This document shows, piece by piece, positions 44,969 to 54,463 of a stretch of 64,000 nucleotides of DNA (the stretch's first letter is position 1; the number at the start of each line of letters is the position of its first letter). The position numbers and the translations under genes are program-made. The notes under the pieces were generated by a model. The model did no database searches. It was not told the origin of the DNA and saw only the letters and a list, made by a program, of their open reading frames with translations. The stretch lies in NCBI RefSeq assembly GCF_008035925.1, contig NZ_CP036264.1, forward strand, positions 3,344,443 to 3,408,442. The letters run 5' to 3'. Source of the stretch: Stieleria maiorica. GTDB lineage: Bacteria > Planctomycetota > Planctomycetia > Pirellulales > Pirellulaceae.

Positions 44969-45238
44969 ATGACCGAACCTGAATCCACGCCCGAGCCCGA
45001 GGCTCCATCCAAAGAAACGCTTCGGTTGGCAATGAAAGCGTTTCGCAAACGGTTGAAATTGATGCAGTTGGACGAAGAGTCCACGCTCGGCCACGGCCCG
45101 ATGTCGTCGGGGCGTAAATCCAGCATCGCCGCGATCCGGCCGCCGGATCAGTTTCCCAAGGCGGTTTGGCAAGAACTCGCCCGCCAAGGCAAACTCCGCC
45201 ATGACGGCGGAGGGCTGTACGCGATCACCGAGACCTGA
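44969..45238 (+). CDS. small conserved hypothetical protein
   Basis: 89 aa, ATG 44969 with AAGGAACACCC before it. An acidic, proline-rich start (TEPESTPEPEAPSKE) is followed by a helix (LRLAMKAFRKRLKLMQLDEES), then GHGPMSSGRKSSIAAIRPPD and FPKAVWQELARQGKLRHDGGGLYAI, which looks like a winged-helix-type end. This pattern appears as a short conserved protein in planctomycetes as I recall; function unknown. It ends three bases before the convergent neighbour's stop. Confidence 0.72.
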   Translation: MTEPESTPEPEAPSKETLRLAMKAFRKRLKLMQLDEESTLGHGPMSSGRKSSIAAIRPPDQFPKAVWQELARQGKLRHDGGGLYAITET

Positions 45239-45241
45239 ACG

Positions 45242-46636
45242 TCACTTTGCCAGGAGATCACCCTCGAACGTTTCCGCGTTGGGGAATCCGACTCGCCATC
45301 CGGCGTTGATCGTCGCTTGCCCCGCGAAGTCCGACGCATCCAGCAAGGCTGTGGGAGACTTTTCGATCCTTCCCTGCGTGTCCACGTAGGCCTTGATCAA
45401 ATACTGCCCCGCGGCCAGCGGAAACGATTCGTCGTTGCCGTCGTACTCTGAATCAAGATTGGATGCGATCAACATCAGCGCGCCGTTGACCATGCCCCTG
45501 GGGGTGACGACCGATTGGGTGAACGCGACCGGATCGGGCGACCATCCGCCGGAGGTGTCTTGGCGGTGGACGAACAGCTGGACCACCGTTCCCGGTTTCC
45601 ATTCCGGCGGCGTCCCTTTGACGCGCAAGATCCGTTGGGTTGCGATCCAATTGTCGGCGGGCAACTGGTCGGCGTTCGCGTAGTGATCGCCGACGACCGC
45701 CGCGTAATCTTCCAACCAGGCAACGATCAACTTGTAGGAATGGTCGTCGACGTGCATCTTGATCCCTCCCATGTGGGACACCGGATCGGAGGAAGACGGC
45801 TTGGCGAGGGTTCCATCGTCTTGCTTGGGCGGCAGCTTGGACGTCGGCTTGAGCACCAGGAGGCTTTTGGCGGGGTTCTTGAGATTGATCAGCGGAAAAC
45901 TCTCGCCGGTTTGCTTGCGACTGCTGGCGACCAGGGCCGCGAGCGTCGCCTCGGGCGTTTCCCGGAACAGATTCATCCGCGCCCCGTACGTTTTCACGTA
46001 CTCCCGGTGTCGCTCGGCAGGCTTCTCGTGTTTGGGATTGGCGGGATCAATCTCGTCGGGCGTGTGACAGGGAAAGCAGCGCATGCGTTGCGACCAGACG
46101 TTGCGGGTGAACGCCTCCAGCACGCGACTCTTTCGGGCGTGACGAACGACTTCCAGCGGCTTCGCCGGACCGATCGATGAATGTTGCTCGGGGGCGGAGC
46201 GCGAGACCAAGTCTGGGTCGCTGCAACAGGCCGTGATCCATGCCGAAAACGCTTCGTATTCGGCCCGACGGGTCTTTTCGTGAATCCGTTTGGCCAGCGG
46301 ATCGGCGTCCTTGTCGCCCATCCGAATCAGCGTCAGGATTTTCGACTTCTCGGGCGAGTCAACGTCGACCAGGCCTCCGTCACGCAGGGCCATGAACGTG
46401 TCGGCGTGGGACGGCAAGATGTAATCCTTCAAATCAACCGACGACAAGTGACATTGCACACAGCTTGATGGGTTGGGCGAACGAAAGATCGGCATGATTC
46501 GTTCTTCGAACACCTGCATCGCCGGCGTCGATGCCGATTCCTCGGCCACCGCGGGCGAGATGCCCAAGCCAACGATTACAACGACGGCCCCGAGACAACG
46601 AGACGAGAGACGCCAACCGATCGATGGGTGTGCCAT
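45242..46636 (-). CDS. exported diheme-type cytochrome-like protein
   Basis: 464 aa; ATG 46636 with CGGAGCGGAATC before it. Signal peptide residues 1-31 (ending SPAVAEES). Two heme c sites: C-V-Q-C-H (in SSCVQCHLSSVDLKDYILPS, near residue 60) and C-F-P-C-H (in RMRCFPCHTPDEID, near residue 188). The segment FEERIMPIFRSPNPSSCVQCH is typical of planctomycete cytochrome proteins; the ARMNLFRETPEATL region and the beta-rich C-terminal part (about 330-450) are not familiar. It likely acts in the periplasm-like compartment as an electron carrier or substrate-binding redox protein. Confidence 0.78.
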   Translation of the reverse strand: MAHPSIGWRLSSRCLGAVVVIVGLGISPAVAEESASTPAMQVFEERIMPIFRSPNPSSCVQCHLSSVDLKDYILPSHADTFMALRDGGLVDVDSPEKSKILTLIRMGDKDADPLAKRIHEKTRRAEYEAFSAWITACCSDPDLVSRSAPEQHSSIGPAKPLEVVRHARKSRVLEAFTRNVWSQRMRCFPCHTPDEIDPANPKHEKPAERHREYVKTYGARMNLFRETPEATLAALVASSRKQTGESFPLINLKNPAKSLLVLKPTSKLPPKQDDGTLAKPSSSDPVSHMGGIKMHVDDHSYKLIVAWLEDYAAVVGDHYANADQLPADNWIATQRILRVKGTPPEWKPGTVVQLFVHRQDTSGGWSPDPVAFTQSVVTPRGMVNGALMLIASNLDSEYDGNDESFPLAAGQYLIKAYVDTQGRIEKSPTALLDASDFAGQATINAGWRVGFPNAETFEGDLLAK

Positions 46637-46744
46637 GATTCCGCTCCGGATATTGGTGAACGCGACCTGATTAGCAATAGTGTACCGCCGCCATCGGGTC
46701 CACGCTGACAGTCACTGCGATCCTGGCAAAATCCTCCGAATGCA

Positions 46745-46964
46745 AAAAGTGTCGAACCGTTGTCCTCAACTGTTCCCCGGTGACCGCGTCGCGGGCACCC
46801 GGTCCGGACGCTCAGCCGGACGGCTGAGACAGAACAATTGGGACAATGGTTCTACAAAAGTGTCGAACCGTTGTCCGCAACTGTTCCCCCGTGACCGCGT
46901 CGCGGGCACCCCCGGACGCTCAGCCTGACGGCTGAGACAGAACAATTGGGACAATGGTTCTACA
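46745..46964. repeat. tandem duplication of a 110-base palindromic unit
   Basis: Unit 1 is 46745-46855, unit 2 is 46856-46964. Each begins AAAAGTGTCGAACCGTTGTC and ends GGGACAATGGTTCTAC, so the ends are near inverses (GAACC-x-TTGTCC against GGACAA-x-GGTTC), and each carries an inner stem CTCAGCC/GGCTGAG-like. The units differ by a few substitutions and a short deletion near the middle. Rest of the 46637-47166 gap: nothing further seen. Confidence 0.85.
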
Positions 46965-47166
46965 ATCAGTGTCAACTTTCTGGCACGGCCCGGGACGATC
47001 CGTTCTAATCCCCTTCCGTCCACTTCTGCTGCCAGCAAACGTCTGCCGCCGGATCAATTCTCGCTGGTCCGCATGCACGGACCGATCGATCTTCGCAGCT
47101 CGAACTCGCGTTGGTTTTCAGCTGATCTGCGGCGCAACTCGAAATCGAATGCAATTGCCTGTTTCA

Positions 47167-47574
47167 ATGACGACTGCAAACCGTGTCTCCGTATTCGCAA
47201 GGCGAGCTATCCGAGTTCTAGGGCTCTCACTGGCATTGTGTCTTGCCGTGTCTTGCGCACGGGACGATGCGAATCTAAAGACTGGGACTTGTTTGGAGGT
47301 GTGCGAGTTTACCGCCGAATACAGCAAGTCAGATCTGGACGAGATGCATCCGAGTACGCGGCTATCGAGTTTCCAGTCCGGGGCGATTGAGTACGCGTCC
47401 TACATTGCATTTTTGTCCAACCACTTTGATGTGGATCTGACGCGCGAGCTGATGAATCTGACGGACGAAAACGGGAGCACCGCGTCGCTGGGTGAATGCA
47501 CGCTCAAGGACTTCGCGGATGCCATCGATCGCTTGAGGAGGGAGAGCCGCGTCGATGCGCCCCCGTCCCAATAA
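47167..47574 (+). CDS. small predicted lipoprotein
   Basis: 135 aa from ATG 47167 (another ATG at 47149 is possible). Residues about 5-30 form a lipoprotein signal with RRAIRVLGLSLALCLAVSC, lipobox LAVSC. The mature part has paired cysteines (TGTCLEVCEF), then a helical C-terminal half (HFDVDLTRELMNLTDEN, SLGECTLKDFADAIDRL) which recalls an acyl-carrier-like helical bundle but without its Ser motif. Coding is plausible but weaker than for neighbours. Function unknown. Confidence 0.5.
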   Translation: MTTANRVSVFARRAIRVLGLSLALCLAVSCARDDANLKTGTCLEVCEFTAEYSKSDLDEMHPSTRLSSFQSGAIEYASYIAFLSNHFDVDLTRELMNLTDENGSTASLGECTLKDFADAIDRLRRESRVDAPPSQ

Positions 47575-47623
47575 TTATTGGCCCGGCGGTTGCGTCGCAT
47601 CTGAGGCATTACACCCGGCCTTC

Positions 47624-48823
47624 TTATCGCGAATCGGTCTCGCCGTCGGCGTGCGATTGGCGGTGGCGTTGCAGGTTCTTGCTGACGCGCATCAGCAGCG
47701 CTCGGTCTTCGGCGCTCAGGCCTTCCGTTCCGTGCTCGCTGACGATTTGTAGGACTTGGTCCAAGCGGGCGGCGTCGCTGGCTTCTTCGTGCTCGCGTCG
47801 CATCGCCGCGCGGACGCGTTTGCGTTTTTGGCGCATCCGCACCGAGTCGATCATCTCGCTGATCCAGGGCGTGCGTTTCGGCTTCACGCCGGACGGGCGT
47901 GTGACCGGTGCGTCGAGGTCGCTTTCGCGCAGCTCGGTGACGTCGAAATGCGCCGAGATCGGATCGGCGCCGGCGATGTGGACCGAAGTGATCCAGTCGT
48001 GCAGGTCCGACTTTCGCGTCGAGACCCACAAGGCGACCGCCAACAGCAACAGGATCGGCCAGCGTGGCAGGTTCACATCGCCGTCGGCGATCAGGGTGGC
48101 CATGGCGATCACGACGGTGATCAGAGAAACGAATTGCAGCAAGCGTCGCAGCAGTCTTAACTGCAGGCTATCGTCGGCGTCGGCGGCCAACAGGACGACG
48201 ACCGACGCGAGGGCCCCGCGGCCGAGATTTTTCGGCAACGGATAGGCCTGGCACGCCGCTTGAATCCAGAACAGCCACGCGGCAGTCAGGTAACAATTCG
48301 CCACCGCGTCCAAGCCCAGCCCCGGCGTCGCCAATTCCCGCAACCACAGCGTCGCGTCGGCATAACCGTCGGTCCGTGTCAGCATGTGGACGGCCAGGCA
48401 CGCGGCGCCAAAAATCACCAATGCGGTCAGAGAAAAACATGCCGCCATCAGGTTGGCGACCGCCGTCCAGGGGTAACGTCGGTAGAGCGGATTGGCCGCT
48501 TCGACGCCCAGCACTCCGATGGTGATCGATTCGCTTTTGGCATCGGTCCAGTAGTGCAGGCACAGGTGCACCAGAAGCTGGACGCCCCAGCCGAAGAACC
48601 AAATCGTCACCGCGGTCAGGGTCACCAGCGGCAGGTCGCTGTTTCCTTCGCGGCCCTGGACCATGGCGACCAGCCCTGTCAAAACCGCCAGGGCGATGAA
48701 CACCGAGTACGAAATGTACAGTCGAATACCGGCAATCGCCCCCAGCGGCATGGACCAGTTGTCCGCCGGTTGGGGTTCAAACGAGCCGCCCGGGCTCTGC
48801 GAATCGACATCGAATGCGGGCAT
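47624..48823 (-). CDS. degenerate site-2-protease (M50)-like membrane protein with rhomboid-tail-like C-terminus
   Basis: 399 aa from ATG 48823; an in-frame GTG at 48844 gives seven more residues. Five or six membrane helices. The arrangement follows M50 proteases: an amphipathic start (GAIAGIRLYISYSVFIAL), then GWGVQLLVHLCLH in the place of the HExxH helix (H86-L-C-L-H90, Glu replaced by Leu), followed by SITIGVLGVE, and a later AYPLPKNLGRGAL in the place of the usual AYPxDGGR motif, Asp lost. So it looks like an inactive S2P fold. The tail (LDQVLQIVSEHGTEGLSAED RALL) resembles the DUF6576-type end of bacterial rhomboids. It may work as a membrane chaperone or regulator; this is inference. 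Confidence 0.6.
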   Translation of the reverse strand: MPAFDVDSQSPGGSFEPQPADNWSMPLGAIAGIRLYISYSVFIALAVLTGLVAMVQGREGNSDLPLVTLTAVTIWFFGWGVQLLVHLCLHYWTDAKSESITIGVLGVEAANPLYRRYPWTAVANLMAACFSLTALVIFGAACLAVHMLTRTDGYADATLWLRELATPGLGLDAVANCYLTAAWLFWIQAACQAYPLPKNLGRGALASVVVLLAADADDSLQLRLLRRLLQFVSLITVVIAMATLIADGDVNLPRWPILLLLAVALWVSTRKSDLHDWITSVHIAGADPISAHFDVTELRESDLDAPVTRPSGVKPKRTPWISEMIDSVRMRQKRKRVRAAMRREHEEASDAARLDQVLQIVSEHGTEGLSAEDRALLMRVSKNLQRHRQSHADGETDSR

Positions 48824-49510
48824 GGATCCGGACTGGCGAGACACGCGCTGCAGGGAGGGGGGGACAGGTCCCGATTATTATACCGATGGAAAACTCATTC
48901 TTCGTCAAGCGACTCGGCAAAGTTCGCCGAATTGTTGGCCCATATCACTCGGATCCGGCCCCTTGAGTGAGCTGCGGTCAGCGGAGGGTGGGGCGACGTC
49001 CATTCGAGGTCGTTGGGCAGAGCCCCACGAGCGACGGCCCGGAAGGGCCATCGTACCCCGAGCGATCCGTCTATCAAACGCTGCCGCGGCTGGATCGTGC
49101 CCAGCGAAGCGTCGTGAAAATTGCGTGAAACTGATCTTGACGTGAAATCGGCCGATCGTGAAACTCCCTCGGCTCGTATGCGAAGCATCGATCGTGGCCC
49201 ACCGCGTCCGGCAGAGCCTCGCCCTTTGGGGGGATACATCTGTCGGCGGCGTCCTTTGGGCCGCGAAATTTGTTACGCTGCAACGGAGTGCGTGTGATCG
49301 AAATTTGCTCGAACGGCTTTCAGGAGAAAGCCTTTGCCTTGCCGCGTTGAGGGCCGCCCGAACGAAACGGGCCGCCGCCAGGTGGAATCAGGCACGAGTC
49401 GACCGATCCGGATGGTTTCGCGAGTCCTGCGCGAAGGTACAACAGCGGCTGAAAAACAGCGGCTCAATACTACGGCGCGGGAAGAATTTCAGCGAGTGGC
49501 TTTGTCCGCA
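48824..49510. other. 687-base gap before dnaG with family C repeat
   Basis: 48994-49057 holds an inverted C copy (GACGGCCCGGAAGGGCCATC). From 49334 the dnaG frame is open but does not look like DnaG. No other gene seen; short frames on both strands have no protein character. Confidence 0.5.
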
Positions 49511-51619
49511 ATGATGGACCTGGACCTCAAAGAGCGAGTGCGTGCCGCCGTCGACATTGTTGACGTGGTCGGTGCGTCATTGACGCTGGTCCCTAAAGGA
49601 CGCACGCTGGCGGCCCATTGCCCCTGGCACGACGACCGCTCGCCCTCGCTGACGGTCAACCAGGAACGGCAGACCTGGAAGTGTTGGGTCTGCGACATCG
49701 GCGGTGACGTCTTTAATTTTGTCATGCACCGCGACGGCGTCGACTTTGTTACGGCGCTGCGGACACTGGCCGAGCAAGCCGGCATCGAATTCCAGGCCGG
49801 CCCCAAAGTCGAACCGGGATCCAAGAACGACAAGGCGACGCTCTTTGCCGCCGTCAAGCTGATCTGTGATGCCTACTTTGATCAACTCGACTCGCCCCAA
49901 AGTGACGATGCCAAGATCGCCCGCGACTACTTGGCCAGTCGTGGCATCGACGACCAGCACCGGCAACTGTTTCGCATCGGGTTCGCACCGGACAGTTGGG
50001 ATTTCGCCACCGGGTTGCTGAAACGCGAAAAGTTTCGCCCCGAAATCGCCGCCGCGGCCGGAGTGGCGTTGAATCGTCGAGGCGGCAGTGGCAGCTACGA
50101 TCTGTTCCGCGGTCGTTTGATGTTCCCGATTCACGACATGCAAAACCGCCCGATCTCGATGGGCGGTCGCGTGATCCCGGAAATCGCCACGCGGCACGGC
50201 GAGAATGTGGGCGGCAAGTACATCAACGGCCCCGAGACCAAGTTGTTCCGGAAATCCGAACAGCTTTACGGATTGCAACTCGCCAGGGACTCGATCCGCA
50301 AGGGCGGACAAGCCTTGGTGATGGAAGGGTACACCGATGTCATCGCAGCTCGGCAAGCGGGTATCGAACCGGTCGTCGCAGTCCTGGGCACCGCGCTGGG
50401 CGAAGCCCACGTCCGCACGCTCAAGCGATTGGCCAGCCGCGTCGTTCTGGTGCTGGACGGCGATGCGGCCGGACAGCGACGCGCCGACGAGGTGTTGGAG
50501 TTGTTCATCAAGGCCGATGCCGACCTGCGAGTCCTGACGCTGCCCGATGCCTTGGACCCGGCCGACTACTTGGACCGGCACGGACGCGAATCGCTGGAGC
50601 GACTGGTCGAGCAATCCCCTGACGCGCTCGAGCACAAGCTGAGCTCCTTGACGGCCGGAGTCGACGTCACGCACGACACCCACGCGGTGATGCAAGCGAT
50701 CGACACGATGACGGGAATCCTGGCCAAGGCGCCGCGGATGGACCCGCTAAAGCAAGACCAGATGATCCTGCGTCTGTCGCGGACGTTCGAAATCTCTCAG
50801 TCGCGTTTGGAAGACCGGCTGGAAAAGAAACGCGAAGAGGAGAAAGCGAAACAGCGCCGTGCGGCCAAGTTCCGAGCCGCGGCGGCTGAGAACGCGGAGT
50901 CCGCGAAACCGGCGCCCGCCAAGCCCCCGCATCGCTCTTCGCCGCCGGCCCCGGCCGGATCGGCAACCGGTCCGATCGATCCCAACTTGCTGTTGGCCGA
51001 AGCCGCCGGCATCGACCCCGACGATTCGTGGTTCCCCGATCAATCGCATTTGTCATCGCCCGACGTCGGATCGGCCGCCAGTAGATCGGCCGCCAGTAGA
51101 TCGGCCGCCAGTAGATCGGCCGCCAGTGGATCGGCCAGGTCTTCGCGTGGGGCCAGCACTGCTGAAGACCGCGAGGTCCCGCTGAGCAGCTTCGACCGCG
51201 AGTTGTTCGAAACGATGATCGAGTCGCCCGAGCTGGCCGGCCGGGCGGTCGAAATGATCGATCCCGATTGGCTGGACACGTTGTCGGCAAAAATGATCTT
51301 GGCGGCCTATCAGGAATTGGACCTGCAGGGCCGTGACCTGACCGCCGAAACATTGCTGGCGTTGATCGAAAACGATTTCTTGAAAAACGAAGTCGTCACG
51401 ATGCAGTTTCGCTTGGCACAACGCGAAGGCAAACTCTCGCAAAGTCCCGAGCAGAGATTTCAGTCGCTGTTGGAGCAATTTCGTCGACGAGAAAACATTG
51501 CAGAAAAGCATCGACAAATCGCAAAACTTGAAACATTGGCCTTGGACGAATCCGAAGAGCTGGATCTATTAAAGCAGCTATTCGATTCGGAAAAACATCG
51601 TCAGCAAATCGACCGCTAG
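49511..51619 (+). CDS. dnaG: DNA primase
   Basis: 702 aa from ATG 49511, chosen because DLKERVRAAVDIVDVVGAS is where DnaG proteins begin. Makes RNA primers at the replication fork. CHC2 zinc finger: C-P-W-H at about residues 37-40 and C-W-V-C at about 60-63 (TWKCWVCDIGGDVFNFVM). TOPRIM region: VMEGYTDVIAARQAGIEPVV and VLVLDGDAAGQRRADE. After about residue 430 comes an Ala/Pro/Lys-rich linker with a 15-base tandem repeat (51069-51136) coding for RSAAS units, then a helicase-binding C-terminal domain ending RQQIDR-like. rpoD follows 140 bases later, as in the macromolecular-synthesis operon, but rpsU is not here. Confidence 0.96.
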   Translation: MMDLDLKERVRAAVDIVDVVGASLTLVPKGRTLAAHCPWHDDRSPSLTVNQERQTWKCWVCDIGGDVFNFVMHRDGVDFVTALRTLAEQAGIEFQAGPKVEPGSKNDKATLFAAVKLICDAYFDQLDSPQSDDAKIARDYLASRGIDDQHRQLFRIGFAPDSWDFATGLLKREKFRPEIAAAAGVALNRRGGSGSYDLFRGRLMFPIHDMQNRPISMGGRVIPEIATRHGENVGGKYINGPETKLFRKSEQLYGLQLARDSIRKGGQALVMEGYTDVIAARQAGIEPVVAVLGTALGEAHVRTLKRLASRVVLVLDGDAAGQRRADEVLELFIKADADLRVLTLPDALDPADYLDRHGRESLERLVEQSPDALEHKLSSLTAGVDVTHDTHAVMQAIDTMTGILAKAPRMDPLKQDQMILRLSRTFEISQSRLEDRLEKKREEEKAKQRRAAKFRAAAAENAESAKPAPAKPPHRSSPPAPAGSATGPIDPNLLLAEAAGIDPDDSWFPDQSHLSSPDVGSAASRSAASRSAASRSAASGSARSSRGASTAEDREVPLSSFDRELFETMIESPELAGRAVEMIDPDWLDTLSAKMILAAYQELDLQGRDLTAETLLALIENDFLKNEVVTMQFRLAQREGKLSQSPEQRFQSLLEQFRRRENIAEKHRQIAKLETLALDESEELDLLKQLFDSEKHRQQIDR
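51069..51136 (+). repeat. 15-base tandem repeat inside dnaG linker
   Basis: Four full copies of GATCGGCCGCCAGTA (last one ending G) plus a partial, in frame, encoding repeated Ser-Ala-Ala-Ser-Arg. Being a multiple of three, copy number can change without breaking the frame. Confidence 0.9.
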
Positions 51620-51759
51620 GGAGGGCTGAACGAACACGACCGAATGACGCCCGCAACGTCAAGCACAATTTGACACCGCGCTCGGAACAAAGCGCCGACG
51701 CGGTGAAAGGAACGACCCGCACGCCCATGATGGGCAACTCAAACATGAGGTTTTGAACA

Positions 51760-53466
51760 ATGCTTTTGATGGATCGAGAACTTGCCGAATTGGTAGAGCG
51801 TAGTCACGAGCAAGGATGCCTGACCTACGATGAAATCAACGCCTACCTTCCCGATGAAGACGGCAGCCCGAGAAAGCTGAACAAGCTGATCGAAGCGATC
51901 GAGCGGTTCGGGATCAAGCTGGTCGACGGGCACAGTGCCGCGACCGTCTCGAAACGTCGTCCCGAGCCCAACGTTCGCGTCCTGCGCGACGTCGGTGACG
52001 ACGCACCGGCGGCCGATGACGACGACGCAGACGACCAGATGCCCGGCGCGGCCGTCGCCGAAGAACTGGCTAGCGTTGAAATGCCGCGGGCGAGCGACGA
52101 TCCGATTCGAATGTACCTGAGCCAAATGGCGGAGATCCCGTTGCTGAGCCGCGACCAAGAAATCTCGCTGGCCAAAAAGATCGAAGTCACCCGGCGGCAA
52201 TTCCGACGCTGTCTGCTGGAGTCCGATTACGCCTTGCGTCACACCGTCGAAGTGTTGCACCGCGTGCACGAAGGCGAATTGCCCTTCGACCGCACCATCA
52301 AAGTCTCGCTGACCGAGCACCTGACAAAAGAACAGATTTCCGCGCGGATGCCCCACAACCTCCGCACGCTCGACCGCCTGATCGTGCAAAACCGCGAGGA
52401 CTTCGAAGCATTGGCGCGCAAGAGCACCCCGCCGCGACTGAAGGCCGAAGTCCGCCGCCGTTTTATCGCACGACGTCGCAAGGCGCTGGAACTGGTCGAG
52501 GAGCTGAGTCTGCGGAGCCGACGCGTCACCCCGATGTTGGCGCGTCTGGAAGAGTTCTCAAAACGCATGAATTACATCCGCGCCCGACTGGCGCAACTGG
52601 GCAACGACGCGGTCAGCCGAGACGAAGCGGCGGACCTGCGACAAGAGCTTCGCGAATTGATGATCCTGACACAGGAGACGCCGGAAAGTCTGCACAAACG
52701 CGTCACCAAGGCACGCGAGCATTTCGAGCGATTCGAAGCCACCAAACGAGAGCTCAGCAGCGGCAACCTGCGACTGGTCGTTTCGATCGCCAAGAAGTAT
52801 CGAAACCGCGGTCTGTCGTTCTTGGATCTGATCCAAGAAGGCAACACCGGGCTGATGCGTGCGGTCGATAAATACGAGTACCGACGCGGATTCAAGTTCA
52901 GCACCTATGCGACCTGGTGGATTCGTCAAGCGATCACGCGGGCGATCGCTGATCAGGCACGTACGATCCGCATTCCGGTTCACATGATCGATGTGCTGAG
53001 CAAGTTGCGACAGGCACAAAAGAAGCTGACGCAACAACTCAAACGCGAACCCTCTTATGAGGAGATCGCCGAGTTGACCGAAGTGCCGTTGGAAGAAGTT
53101 CAACGGGTGATGGACATCGGCCGGCATCCGGTCAGTCTGGATCGGCCCGTCGGCGAAGGCGAAGACAGCAGCTTCGGCGAGTTTGTCGAAGACAACGACA
53201 GTCTGAACCCGGTGCACATGGCTTCGGGCGGCATCCTGCGAAGCAAGATCGACGAACTGCTTAAGACGCTGACGTACCGCGAACGCGAGATCATCCGCTT
53301 GCGGTATGGCTTGGTCGACGGCTACAGCTACACGCTGGAAGAGTGCGGGCGGATCTTCAAGGTCACCCGCGAACGTGTTCGACAGATCGAAGCCAAGGCG
53401 GTCGCAAAGCTGCAAAGCCCCAGCCGCGCCGACCGACTCGCCTCGTTCATCAAAGTCGCCGCGTAA
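51760..53466 (+). CDS. rpoD: RNA polymerase primary sigma factor (RpoD)
   Basis: 568 aa. Recognises most vegetative promoters. Region 1.1 ([20 protein letters not shown]), an acidic linker (DDDDADD-type), region 1.2 ([19 protein letters not shown]), a non-conserved helical insert (about 170-310), region 2 with [40 protein letters not shown] and [17 protein letters not shown], region 3 ([17 protein letters not shown]) and region 4 with [24 protein letters not shown] and [14 protein letters not shown]. Near-perfect agreement makes this the housekeeping factor. Downstream are three dispersed repeats. Confidence 0.97.
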   Translation: MLLMDRELAELVERSHEQGCLTYDEINAYLPDEDGSPRKLNKLIEAIERFGIKLVDGHSAATVSKRRPEPNVRVLRDVGDDAPAADDDDADDQMPGAAVAEELASVEMPRASDDPIRMYLSQMAEIPLLSRDQEISLAKKIEVTRRQFRRCLLESDYALRHTVEVLHRVHEGELPFDRTIKVSLTEHLTKEQISARMPHNLRTLDRLIVQNREDFEALARKSTPPRLKAEVRRRFIARRRKALELVEELSLRSRRVTPMLARLEEFSKRMNYIRARLAQLGNDAVSRDEAADLRQELRELMILTQETPESLHKRVTKAREHFERFEATKRELSSGNLRLVVSIAKKYRNRGLSFLDLIQEGNTGLMRAVDKYEYRRGFKFSTYATWWIRQAITRAIADQARTIRIPVHMIDVLSKLRQAQKKLTQQLKREPSYEEIAELTEVPLEEVQRVMDIGRHPVSLDRPVGEGEDSSFGEFVEDNDSLNPVHMASGGILRSKIDELLKTLTYREREIIRLRYGLVDGYSYTLEECGRIFKVTRERVRQIEAKAVAKLQSPSRADRLASFIKVAA

Positions 53467-54019
53467 GTGGCCGCTTTTTCGGGCAGCCGTTGGTGTGCCG
53501 TTTTAAGCAATCGTCCGACTTAGGGCGATGCTTTTCTCTGGGTACGATGGCCCTTCCGCGCCGTCGCCCGTAGGGCTCTGCACGACGACCTAGAAAGGAC
53601 GTCGTACAGCATCGGCCGAGGCTGCTTAAGCCAGTACGCTGAGCCGTAGGCGCTAGCCTCGGGCCTTACCTTAAGCCAATACGCTGAGCCGTAGACGCTA
53701 GCCTCGGGCCTTACCGCCGTGTTAAAGGCGTATCAAGGCCCGCGGCTAGCGCCGTCGGCTCACTAAGCCCGCGCCATTCGGCATTTGGATGGTTTAGGTT
53801 TCGATTCCGCTGAGCCCGCCTAGGATCCGCCACCAAGCGTCGGATCACGGGCGTTTCATCATTCTGCCCCGAATCATTCTGCCATCTCTCTCCCGCTGCC
53901 TCGAGTCAGCTGGAGAGGCAGGTAGAATTTCGAGCCAAGAAGATTGGTGAGACGTCGAAGGCGGGGGTGAACCACGCTCTGGCGAGCGTAGCGACGTTCA
54001 GGCACTCGCGTCGACTTTG
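53467..54019. repeat. 553-base repeat-rich gap after rpoD
   Basis: 53542-53608 is a family C copy. 53626-53670 and 53671-53715 are tandem 45-base units (TTAAGCCAGTACGCTGAGCC...), and 53735-53768 is an inverse of their second half (CGGCTAGCGCCGTCGGCTCA), so the block can fold (family D). 53970-53998 is half of a B element. No gene seen. Confidence 0.75.
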
Positions 54020-54463
54020 CTACGCCATCAGCTTCGACGCGAAGTAGGCCAGGACTAATCCGCGAGCCGTCCATAAGATCGTGCGAATCCAGTTGCTGCC
54101 CACGAGCAACTGATAATCAGCTCGGGTGAATCCGTTGCCCGTCAATCGGCTGTGGCAGGGCACTTGGATGATTGCGGTCGACAGCCAGATGGCAACCACG
54201 GCGATGAAGGCAGTGACCAAAACCCAGCGCGGGATCAGCGGCGGGGCAAAGGCGACCAGCAATCCCGCCGTCGCGATCTCGATCAACATCGGCGGACCGA
54301 CGATCGGGGTGATCAGGTTGGCATGGTCCGTTTCATACTTGATGAATTCATCGGCACCGACTCGATCAAACAGTTTGTAATGAACGCACTGGACCATCCA
54401 GATCAATCCGACCAGGTACCACGTGGTCACCAGGTTGACCAGGAAGATCAGGTTCGCGTTCAT
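54020..54463 (-). CDS. small four-helix membrane protein
   Basis: 147 aa, third of a minus-strand run and overlapping the epimerase gene by four bases (ATGA). Four membrane helices (residues about 5-27, 55-75, 80-100, 125-145). Conserved-looking points: WMVQCVHYKLFDRVG, then YETDHANLITPIVGPPMLIE, VPCHSRLTGNGFTRADYQLL and SNWIRTILWTARGLVL. I recall similar proteins of the DUF1772-like kind but cannot name a function. Its place beside the epimerase suggests a membrane-linked role. Confidence 0.75.
   Translation of the reverse strand: MNANLIFLVNLVTTWYLVGLIWMVQCVHYKLFDRVGADEFIKYETDHANLITPIVGPPMLIEIATAGLLVAFAPPLIPRWVLVTAFIAVVAIWLSTAIIQVPCHSRLTGNGFTRADYQLLVGSNWIRTILWTARGLVLAYFASKLMA

Noticed and set aside
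49334..49510. longer N-terminus for DnaG
   Set aside because: The frame is open, but the sequence is Arg/Thr-rich and unlike DnaG starts; ATG 49511 fits the family.
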